Origin: an uncultured Opitutaceae bacterium
GTDB lineage: Bacteria; Verrucomicrobiota; Verrucomicrobiia; Opitutales; Opitutaceae
Assembly (NCBI GenBank): GCA_937902925.1
Contig: CALFNN010000001.1
Span: 1 to 42,312, forward strand
DNA length: 42,312 bases
Direction: 5' to 3'
Shown here: in pieces, positions 35,995 through 42,312 of the stretch
Numbering within the stretch: position 1 is the first letter of the stretch
How the letters are laid out: each line of letters begins with the position of its first letter
Program-made: the position numbers and the translations under genes
Notes under the pieces: model-generated
The model's input: the letters and a program-made list of their open reading frames with translations, nothing else
Told to the model about the DNA's origin: nothing
The model's database searches: none

Positions 35995-36768
35995 TCACCC
36001 CGACACGAGGTTCGCCGCGACGTAGTCGAAGCTGATCCGCAGCGACTCGAACGGGTCGCCGGGGCAGGTGTCCTGCTCGACGATGAACCATTCGCAACCG
36101 CCGTGCTCCGCGGCACTGACGATCTTCGGCCAGTTGAGGGTGCCGCGCCCGAGTTCGCACCACGTCGGCCGGCGGTCGGCGGTCAGCCCGTAGTCCTTGA
36201 GATGCATCGAGCGCACGCGGCCGCGCAACTTTTCGATCCACTCGAGAATGTCGCCCCCGCCGTAGTGAACCCAATACGTGTCCAGCTCCGCGGCGACGTT
36301 TTCCGGCCGCGTGTGCGCATAGAGGTAGTCGAGCACCGGCGCGCCCTCGAACTGCGCGAACTCGAGCGCGTGGTTGTGATAGCCGAGCACGAGGCCCGCC
36401 GCGCGGAACGCGGCACCGGCGGCATCGAGTTTCCGCGCGAGGCCCCGGACCTGTTCCGCGTTCGTGAGATCGACTCCCTTCGGCGAGGGATAGGCGGCGA
36501 ACGAGCAGTCGAGCCGGCGGAGTCGTGCGATGCACGCATCCGGGTCGTCGAGGATTTGCTGCGGCGGCTCATGCGTCGCGCAAATCCGCAGGCCGGCCCC
36601 GTGCAGGATGCCGGCGATTTCCCCGTCGGGCATCGGCCCGAACCCGCTGACCTGCACCGCCGTGTAGCCGATGGCGCGGATTTTCCCCGCGGTGACGGCA
36701 AGGTCGGCCGCGGTCTGGCAATGGGCCCGCACGGTGTAGAGCTGGGCGGCGACTTGGGAGAGTTTCAT
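35995..36768 (-). CDS. Sugar phosphate isomerase/epimerase family protein (AP endonuclease 2-type TIM barrel)
   Basis: A 257-residue xylose isomerase-like TIM-barrel protein. Visible family marks are AAQLYTVR at the start, IGYTAVQVSGFG, LRICATHEP, LVLGYHNHALEF (metal-ligand region), VAAELDTYWVHYGGGD and VRSMHLKDYG, followed by ELGRGTLNWP and EWFIVEQD. Metal ligands are expected at the Glu/Asp/His residues of these segments. The exact sugar is unknown. The ATG at 36768 is the only sensible start. It lies 73 bases downstream of the Gfo/Idh/MocA gene on the same strand. This pairing is very common in Verrucomicrobiota and Planctomycetota sugar catabolism, and suggests the two act on one cyclitol or keto-sugar. 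Confidence 0.9.
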   Translation of the reverse strand: MKLSQVAAQLYTVRAHCQTAADLAVTAGKIRAIGYTAVQVSGFGPMPDGEIAGILHGAGLRICATHEPPQQILDDPDACIARLRRLDCSFAAYPSPKGVDLTNAEQVRGLARKLDAAGAAFRAAGLVLGYHNHALEFAQFEGAPVLDYLYAHTRPENVAAELDTYWVHYGGGDILEWIEKLRGRVRSMHLKDYGLTADRRPTWCELGRGTLNWPKIVSAAEHGGCEWFIVEQDTCPGDPFESLRISFDYVAANLVSG

Positions 36769-36841
36769 CAGGATGGCGCGGCTCGCGTGACTGCGCAGTC
36801 GACGCCGCGGCGCAAGCCCCGGGTGCGCGACTCCGGCGGCG

Positions 36842-37993
36842 TCACGCCACGGACTTCTTCAGATCCGCGGCCGGCGATGCGGCCCGGACTGGGTTCGGTT
36901 TCGAGTCGGCGATTTTCTTCGCCAGCTCCCGCTCGTAGACCGCGCCGTCGACGGGTAACTCGACCGCGCGGCTGCCCGTCCACGCCGAGAGCAGGATGGC
37001 GTTGGCGAGTTCGACCGAGTGGATGCCTTCCTCCGCCGGTGCGATCAACGGCACGCCGTCGAGGATCGCGTCGACGAAGTTCTGGAGAATCGCGACATGC
37101 TGGCCGCCGTGGCCGTCGGCGGGGACGGGAACGATCTCGGTGTCTGGCCGGCCGAACGGATCCGGCGAAGAGCGGCTGAACTCGCCCCCCGGCGTCTGGT
37201 TGCGGAGCCACGCGATCCGGTCGTCCTCGTAGACGAGCCGGCCGCGCTCGGCGGCGATCTCGAGGCGGTTGGTGCCGGGCGCCTCGCCGGTCGACGCGAT
37301 GAAGGTCGCGTGGCAGCCGTCGGGATATTCGAAGTAGGCGGTGACGTCGTCCTCGACCTCGATGTCGTGATAGCGGCCGAAGGTGCAGTGACCGGTGACG
37401 CGGCGCGGCATCCCGAAAATCCACTGGAAGAGGTCGAGGTTGTGCGGGCACTGGTTGAGCAGCACGCCGCCGCCCTCGCCGGCCCAGGTCGCGCGCCAGC
37501 CGCCCAGGCCGTAGTAGGCGTGGGTGCGAAACCAGTTGGTGATCGTCCAGCTCACGCGCCGGACCGCGCCGAGCTCGCCGCCCTGCACGAGCCGGCGGAT
37601 GGCCTGATAAAACGGATCCGTGCGCTGGTTGAACATCGCGGCGAAGACCTGGCGGCGGTCGCGGTGGGCCGCGATGAGCCGGCGGGCGTCGGCGCGGTGG
37701 ACCGAGACGGGTTTTTCCACCAGCACGTGCAGCCCGGCCTCGAGCGCGGCGATGCCGATCGTGGTGTGGGCGTAGTGCGGCGTGGCGATGAGCACGGCGT
37801 CGACGTCCTGCGCCGCGAACAAGTCCCCGGGCGTGGCGAAGCCGTGCAGTTGCGGAAATTTTTCCAGGCTGGCGGCCACGGGGTCGCAGGCGGCGACGAG
37901 TTCGCAGCGGGCGACTTTGCCGCCGAGGAGGTTGGCGGCGTGAAACCGGCCCATGCCACCGAAGCCGATGATGCCGAGACGAATTTTGTCCAT
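36842..37993 (-). CDS. Gfo/Idh/MocA family oxidoreductase
   Basis: NAD(P)-dependent sugar or inositol dehydrogenase-like protein of 383 residues. The Rossmann motif GFGGMG is at residues 10-15, the conserved EKPVS with catalytic-type Lys94 at 93-97, and the substrate-side segment GGGVLLNQCPHNLDLFQW contains His184. The C-terminal part has NRLEIAAERGRLVYED and FVDAIL, as usual. The start is ATG at 37993 (MDKIRLGIIGFGG); the open frame continues upstream to 38317 but that part is Arg/Ser/Ala-rich noise. No signal peptide is present, so it is cytoplasmic. It probably heads a two-gene transcript with the sugar isomerase. The substrate cannot be predicted. Confidence 0.92.
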   Translation of the reverse strand: MDKIRLGIIGFGGMGRFHAANLLGGKVARCELVAACDPVAASLEKFPQLHGFATPGDLFAAQDVDAVLIATPHYAHTTIGIAALEAGLHVLVEKPVSVHRADARRLIAAHRDRRQVFAAMFNQRTDPFYQAIRRLVQGGELGAVRRVSWTITNWFRTHAYYGLGGWRATWAGEGGGVLLNQCPHNLDLFQWIFGMPRRVTGHCTFGRYHDIEVEDDVTAYFEYPDGCHATFIASTGEAPGTNRLEIAAERGRLVYEDDRIAWLRNQTPGGEFSRSSPDPFGRPDTEIVPVPADGHGGQHVAILQNFVDAILDGVPLIAPAEEGIHSVELANAILLSAWTGSRAVELPVDGAVYERELAKKIADSKPNPVRAASPAADLKKSVA

Positions 37994-38561
37994 GAAGCGG
38001 GGAAGGGGAGCGGCGCCGCCGCCGGAAGCAAGACGCGACGAACGTTTTCGAAACCGACGGCGCGCGCGAGCCGATTGTGCGGCGATTTCAGCGGAGCGTC
38101 CGGCGGGAAGGGTGGGCGCGTTCGACGCGCTGCGCGAAATGTTCGGCACGCACCTGGCCACCTGTCCGGGTTGGACGGGGTCCGCACACGTGACAGCGGC
38201 TCGGAAGGTGCCCGAGGGAGCGAGGACGCAGGCGAGGGGGTATCTAACTAGCCTCTTCGGCGCGGCTGGGGTTGGGCGAGCGGAGCGTGCGCGCGCAGCG
38301 CGCCGCCCGGAGCCCACCCCGCGCGCGCCTTACCTTGTCATATATCAAACGGCGCTCCAACGTTATCATGCGAACGAGTTGGCGGACTTTTTCTCGGGTT
38401 ACGCATGCGTAATCGAATCCGAATACAGGCCGGAATGGCCGCTGCTGAAAGTTACGCAAGACGGTGCAGGGCAAGGAAAAAAGGCATTGACAGACGCGGT
38501 AGGACGTGATTGGATACATGGTGACGAAATATGCTCAGTCACCAACAACCAATCCAATATT
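37994..38561. other. Intergenic region at the left edge of the foreign segment (568 bases)
   Basis: No supported gene. The left two thirds are GC-rich with CG runs (38286-38304), while base composition drops from about 38335 (TTGTCATATATCAAACGG) onward. This change probably marks the left edge of the segment carrying the recombinase. A perfect -35-like TTGACA is at 38487. I could not find a direct repeat matching the right edge that would define att sites. Confidence 0.5.
38487..38515 (+). promoter_or_regulatory. Candidate promoter for the AlpA-like/recombinase pair
   Basis: A perfect -35 hexamer TTGACA (38487-38492) is followed 17 bases later by TTGGAT, a weak -10 (three of six matches). 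It is 45-75 bases upstream of the ATG at 38562 and in the right direction. The weak -10 keeps confidence low. Confidence 0.3.
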
Positions 38562-38783
38562 ATGCAAGCACCCATCCTGCCGCCGAAGGACCCTCTCCTT
38601 ACCGTTAGGCAAGCAACCCAATATGTCGGCTTTAGTCGCCGCTCTCTCGAGCGGGAGGTCGCGAGTGGGAATCTGCCGCCTCCCGTCAAGCTCCGGGGCA
38701 AGTCCATGTATTTCCTCTCTGATGTCGTTGGCTACCTCGCCCGCCTCAAGTCGCAACGCGACGGCTCCTTTTCCATGACGTGA
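38562..38783 (+). CDS. AlpA/excisionase-like helix-turn-helix DNA-binding protein
   Basis: A 73-residue protein with a MerR/AlpA-type winged helix: LTVRQATQYVGFSRRSLERE is the helix-turn-helix and GNLPPPVKLRGKSMYFLSDV is the wing, followed by VVGYLARL. Such proteins act as excisionases or activators of the integrase in phages and integrative elements. The ATG at 38562 fits the domain start; a longer open frame upstream is not domain-like. Its TGA overlaps the GTG of the recombinase (GTGA at 38780-38783), so the two are translationally coupled, a layout that fits excision/integration control. Confidence 0.8.
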   Translation: MQAPILPPKDPLLTVRQATQYVGFSRRSLEREVASGNLPPPVKLRGKSMYFLSDVVGYLARLKSQRDGSFSMT

Positions 38784-39956
38784 TCTGCTCCTTGTTCAAA
38801 CGCAGACGACGCCTTGACGGCGTGCTCACCGAATCGCGCCAATGGTTCGGGCAATTGCGCATGGACTGGGAACACGGTCGGCCGAAAGTCTGGAATCTAG
38901 GGACGATGGATGAGCGGGAGGCAAGGCGTCTGCTTCTCGAAGCGGCCACCAAGGCGGAAAAACGGCACAATGGCATGTTTGCCCCCCCCCGAAGAGTGCG
39001 AGGAGGCGCGGGAACAGGCCTTAAACGAGCTCCTAGAGGGCTTCCTTGTTCAATTGCGAGCGAGTGGGCGGACAGAGGCCACAATCAAGAAATACCGCAA
39101 TCTTCTGGTTCTGTTCAAGCGCTGCGGCTGGCAGCGGCTGGCGCACGTGACAGACCGCAGCTTTTGCGCGTGGCGGGCCGGCAGCAAACTGAGCGGGGAG
39201 AGCAAAAACGATCTGCTCAAGAACACCTGCAATTTCTTTGGCTGGATGCGTCGCGCCCGGATGGTGTTGGTCAATCCCCTTGAGTTTGTCGAACCGGTCA
39301 AGGTCACTTATCGGCAATGTCGTCGGGCACTGACCAGAGAGCAGGCGCAATGTTTGTTGCGGGTTTCTCCACCGAAGCGGGCGGCGCTTTATCTCATGGC
39401 CTTGAGGACGGGCCTGCGGCGAAAAGAGTTGGGAGGACTGACGGTGGGCGATTTTGCTTTTGATGCGCCGAAGCCGTTTGTGCGTGTCCCGGCATCGATG
39501 ACGAAGAACCGTAAAGAGGCCATGCTTTGGCTGCCCGATGAAGTGGTTGCGATGATACGGGCAACCCTCCCCGACAATGCGTTGCCCTTTGAACGGGTGT
39601 TCCCGTGCGTGCCACGCATCCGCACGTTCAAGAAAGACCTGGAGCGTGCCGGCATTCCGTTTGAGGATGCAAGCGGACGCCGGATCGACCTGCACGCGCT
39701 GCGGGTCACGTTCTGCATGGATGCCGGCGAGGTGTGCGACGATCCCCGGGTGGTTCAAGCGCTCATGCGGCACAGCGATATCCGGCTGACGATGAAAGTT
39801 TACACCGATGCGTCGTTGCTGCCGACGGCGGCGGCTGTGGCCAAGTTGCCAACGCTCTTGGATTCCGGCACACAAACCGGCACACAAATAAGCACACAAA
39901 CTGGGGACGCAGGCGGCTTCAGCGAGTCGCAAGCTGTCGCGGGAGGGCGCAAATGA
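38780..39956 (+). CDS. Tyrosine recombinase/phage integrase, frame broken at a C9 run
   Basis: Site-specific recombinase. The 5' part (GTG at 38780 to about 38990) reads MICSLFKRRRRLDGVLTESR and later MDEREARRLLLEAATKAEKR, like the N-terminus of such integrases. The 3' part is in another frame and carries the core-binding domain (RASGRTEATIKKYRNLL) and the catalytic domain: RTGLRRKEL, the hairpin Lys in TKNRKEAM, HALR, then MRHSDIRLTMKVYT with His and the nucleophile Tyr. The switch occurs at a run of nine C (38982-38990); with eight C the junction reads GMFAPPEECEEA and the whole gene is one frame of about 391 codons. Taken as written, an internal ATG (38910 or 38970) would give a shorter protein lacking the N-terminus. 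It may be a sequencing indel, a pseudogene or a slippage site. Confidence 0.85.
38982..38990 (+). repeat. C9 homopolymer at the recombinase frame break
   Basis: Nine consecutive C, preceded by ATGTTTG and followed by GAAGAG. Removing one base joins the upstream and downstream frames exactly. Such runs are prone to both replication slippage and sequencing or assembly error. Confidence 0.9.
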
Positions 39957-40069
39957 AACTCTTGCAACTTCCGGTAGCTGTCGCAATTAGACGCTTTGTG
40001 GCGTCGTCAGTCATAATTTGCCAAACGGGGAAAATGGTCGGGCCGGCACGTTTGATCAACGAACTTTAG
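39953..40069 (+). CDS. Possible 38-residue ORF overlapping the recombinase stop
   Basis: Unknown. The ATG overlaps the recombinase TGA (ATGA at 39953-39956) and is preceded at 7 bases by GGAGG, one of the best Shine-Dalgarno sequences in this window. It encodes MKLLQLPVAVAIRRFVASSV and ends INEL. There is no domain and a weakly hydrophobic N-terminus. It may be a real small gene of the element, the stump of a longer gene cut off by a deletion, or chance. Confidence 0.3.
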   Translation: MKLLQLPVAVAIRRFVASSVIICQTGKMVGPARLINEL

Positions 40070-40340
40070 TGGTGCTTATTTTCCTGGCGTCCTTGAATTT
40101 CGAGAGGAAAAGCGGTCTACCCGGCGGCGAGAAACCGTTAAACGCGGAGCGAATGAACCGGTCGATGCGCGAGGCGAATTGACTATTCTCTCGATTTTTA
40201 AGCACCAATTGCATCAATTCTCCACGGAGAGCGCGGCAATTCAAACGCCGGATGCTCGTGCCCAATACCTTCGATTGGGAAACGCGCGATTCTTAACCCA
40301 CGGCGAGCGCAATGACCAGGGCACGTTTTCAATTTGAGGG
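40070..40340. other. AT-richer intergenic region at the right edge of the foreign segment
   Basis: No supported gene. A minus-strand frame at 40056-40265 reads LVLKNRENSQFASRIDRFIR and could be a gene remnant, but it has no domain, start signal or length. The composition is less GC-rich than the flanks. The heparinase gene ends at 40341. Confidence 0.5.
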
Positions 40341-42167
40341 TTAGGGAACGTATTCCTCCGTAATGGTCGCGTCCTTCACGCCGCTCAGATGAACTGCGAT
40401 CCGGGTTACTCCGGGATTCGCCGCCTCCTTTGGCGGGTGCGGGCTGCTGGAAAGCGCCCTCGCCGGGGCCATCTCGAAACGCGCACCTGCGGGCTCCAAG
40501 AGCTTCAACGTCATGGTTTGTCCCGCTTGGTTCAGCGTCAGGATTCGCCCGTCCTCTGACGCGGTGGCGATTGCGCCCGTTTGGATGAAGGACCAGACCT
40601 CGCCCGGCTGGCGCAATCTAACTCTGTCCGTCACGCGGAGGCTCGAGCTTCGCTCATACGCAAGGGCTCTGACCACTTGCTCGGCGTCCCGATACACGTC
40701 GGTCAGGTCCGCGGTCAGGTCGACTCCGTGCGGGGTGCTGCTGAACGCGGTGATCCGACCCGCCCGCTTGTCGTCCTGATCCGGGCCCGCGCCGGGATTG
40801 AGCACAAGCGTGTTGTGGCCTTCCGCCCGAAGCCGATAGTAATTCCAGCGCGGTCCCTCGTCCTTGGCGTAACCGGGCAAGTCAGGATCGTCGCGGCCAA
40901 GGTCCAGCGCCCAACGCACGCCCTTGGCATCGAACACATAGGTGCCGATGTCCAGATGGTTGTGGCTTTCGTCCTTGTTGCCGGCCTTGAAGCCGACGAA
41001 CCACGCCTGCGGATCGCCCCAGCGGTCGCGCATCGTGGCGAGTTCCACGCCGCGGAAATACCGGTCAGTCGGGATCGTCTGCCAATCCTGATGCGCCGCA
41101 CCCGCTCCCCAGACCACATCGAGCACCTGCATCCGCCCATTGGGATGATCCATTTCAAATTGCGCGTAGCGCGGCTCGTGGTAACGGGTTGCCATCCAGA
41201 AAAGCTGCGGTCCGGATCGGATTTCACGATCGTCGCCGGCGTCACCGTAATTGAATGGCCCGTTGGGTGGGTCGTTCACGTAGAGCGGAAACCAGCCGGT
41301 CTCGCGCAGCCCGGGGATGTCGCCCAAGCCGAAATCCGTGCCGCAGGCGGTTTCAAGGGCGTCCAAGCAGAGCGCGGTGTATTCGGTCTGGTAGCCCCAA
41401 TAGCTCGGCCCCTCCGGCCATGCTCCGTCCGGGCCAAATTGCTGCAAGGAATGCGGCGCGGAGGCGAGAGCCCGCACGAGGATTTGTCCGGCTATGGCCG
41501 GTTCTTCGTCGGCAACGGCGAGGGCGCCGAGCGTCAGTCCTCCGTTGTCCACGATGTTGTGGTTGTCCCGTTGGTGCTCCCAGTTTTGGTTCTGATACGC
41601 CCAGAGCCCGGACTGGAGCCCGCGCTCCACGATTAGTTTTCGCAACTTCTGACGCTGGTCAGGCGTCCACGCGTCGTATAGCCAGTCGTAGCCGAGGGCA
41701 AAGGCTGCCGTCATCTCCGCCGTGTCCAGGAAATGAGCCCGATGCCAGTCGGGAAAGTGCGCCGCGGCGTCGAGTTCAAGCCAGCAGCGATCCAAGTAGC
41801 GGCGATCGCCGTCCAGTCGATAGAGTAAAGCCAGCGTGGAGACCCGGTCCAGGACTTGCCGGCTGCTATCCACCAGCCAATCAGTCCCGTGAAACTCATA
41901 TTTGCTCGGAGGCTGTGTCAGGAAGCGGTTGGCGCGTTGTTGCAAGTCGCGATGGTGCCGCCGCAACCACTCGTTCTTCGGCAGATCGGCGCGAATGGCT
42001 TCAAGTGTCTCCGTGGTCATCAACAGCCGCGGATGTCCCGGGCGGATTCGGGCAATAATATCGTCGGCGGACGAATGCCGTGCGCAGGCGCCCAACAACA
42101 GCAAGAAACCGAACGCGACGGCGGTCGACACGAGGAGGCGCAAACGGTCACCGGTCGGCAATTCCAT
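40341..42167 (-). CDS. Heparinase II/III-like polysaccharide lyase lipoprotein
   Basis: A 608-residue lipoprotein probably acting on acidic polysaccharide in the periplasm or at the outer membrane. The signal peptide ends in the lipobox LLGAC with Cys28 (FLLLLGACARHSS). Residues 40-340 form an (alpha/alpha) toroid-type helical domain with RHPRLL-like start GHPRLLMTTE, LDTAEMTAAFALGYDWLYD and QRDNHNIVDNGG (199-210), the segment that usually holds the catalytic Asn/His. The C-terminal beta domain has KDESHNHLDIGTYVFDAKG (398-416) and AEGHNTLVLNPG (448-459), typical of heparinase II/III and alginate lyase families PL15/PL17 and relatives. The exact substrate is not predictable, but uronate-containing glycans would suit the glucarate-type operon 24 kb away. 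The ATG at 42167 is the start. No terminator is seen. Confidence 0.88.
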   Translation of the reverse strand: MELPTGDRLRLLVSTAVAFGFLLLLGACARHSSADDIIARIRPGHPRLLMTTETLEAIRADLPKNEWLRRHHRDLQQRANRFLTQPPSKYEFHGTDWLVDSSRQVLDRVSTLALLYRLDGDRRYLDRCWLELDAAAHFPDWHRAHFLDTAEMTAAFALGYDWLYDAWTPDQRQKLRKLIVERGLQSGLWAYQNQNWEHQRDNHNIVDNGGLTLGALAVADEEPAIAGQILVRALASAPHSLQQFGPDGAWPEGPSYWGYQTEYTALCLDALETACGTDFGLGDIPGLRETGWFPLYVNDPPNGPFNYGDAGDDREIRSGPQLFWMATRYHEPRYAQFEMDHPNGRMQVLDVVWGAGAAHQDWQTIPTDRYFRGVELATMRDRWGDPQAWFVGFKAGNKDESHNHLDIGTYVFDAKGVRWALDLGRDDPDLPGYAKDEGPRWNYYRLRAEGHNTLVLNPGAGPDQDDKRAGRITAFSSTPHGVDLTADLTDVYRDAEQVVRALAYERSSSLRVTDRVRLRQPGEVWSFIQTGAIATASEDGRILTLNQAGQTMTLKLLEPAGARFEMAPARALSSSPHPPKEAANPGVTRIAVHLSGVKDATITEEYVP

Positions 42168-42312
42168 CCTCTGAGCCTAGGGCCGGCAACTATTTCTGGC
42201 AAGCAACGCCAGTGATATGACCGAGAACTTCCTCACGGCATGACTTGGCGTGATTCTAATCGGACCGGTTTAGCAACGACGCCGCGGCGGGCGCGCGTTC
42301 GAGGTAGGGATT

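Larger units (their letters stand above)
38335..40340. mobile_element. Putative small integrated element or remnant
   Basis: A 2-kb stretch of lower GC content carrying an AlpA-like protein, a tyrosine recombinase and a small ORF, set between two sugar-metabolism genes on the opposite strand. No att direct repeats, tRNA gene or cargo were found, so the limits are approximate and taken from the base-composition change. Confidence 0.4.

Noticed and set aside
38286-38304. CG-rich palindromic run
   Set aside because: GCGCGC repeats are self-complementary by composition; no loop, T-run or conserved motif to support a functional site.
40056-40265. 69-codon minus-strand frame
   Set aside because: Looks mildly protein-like (FASRIDRFIRSAFNG) but is short, with no domain or Shine-Dalgarno; at most a gene remnant.
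42280-42312. GTTCGAGG near the right edge, resembling a tRNA T-loop
   Set aside because: No matching T-stem, anticodon arm or acceptor stem could be found around it.

Overview
The window is GC-rich chromosomal DNA from a bacterium that is most likely a member of the Verrucomicrobiota, close to Opitutaceae. This placement is inferred from protein architecture, not from a marker-gene comparison. The supporting features are two PEP-CTERM surface proteins, one carrying autotransporter-associated beta-strand repeats; very large secreted proteins combining Ig, NHL and delta-60 repeats; a DUF4450 glycosidase-like protein; a heparinase-like lipoprotein; and a Gfo/Idh/MocA oxidoreductase next to a sugar isomerase.

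Left part (1-9 kb) is mostly housekeeping. It holds the N-terminal half of pyruvate phosphate dikinase (cut by the window edge), tatC, a putative lipoprotein, an 80-residue two-helix membrane protein with a clear intrinsic terminator, a flavin-reductase-fold protein, a Ski2-like helicase with a DUF3516-type tail, a DUF3300 secreted protein and a 62-residue hypothetical.

From 9.2 to 16.4 kb, five genes run in one direction with short gaps. The first three match, in family, tartronate semialdehyde reductase (GarR), 5-keto-4-deoxyglucarate aldolase (GarL) and glucarate dehydratase (GudD), which together take glucarate to glycerate plus pyruvate. They are followed by an exported DUF4450 protein and a short-chain dehydrogenase. 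The set reads as a catabolic operon for an aldaric acid or a uronate-containing glycan.

From 16.4 to 36 kb lies a surface-protein locus. Two PEP-CTERM proteins are on the minus strand. Divergent from them is a three-gene plus-strand set: a small exported protein, a 3745-residue multi-propeller/Ig protein translationally coupled to it, and a 645-residue Ig protein. One PEP-CTERM protein and the last Ig protein share an N-terminal module of about 100 residues. The giant protein ends in a tandem EF-hand-like module instead of PEP-CTERM.

From 36 to 38 kb, a Gfo/Idh/MocA oxidoreductase and a TIM-barrel sugar isomerase form a minus-strand pair. From about 38.3 to 40.3 kb the sequence becomes less GC-rich and holds an AlpA-like DNA-binding protein overlapping a tyrosine recombinase. 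The recombinase reading frame is broken at a run of nine C. This looks like a small integrated element or its remnant. The window ends with a heparinase II/III-like lipoprotein on the minus strand. The last 145 bases (42168-42312) hold no gene I can support. No rRNA, tRNA or CRISPR array was seen.
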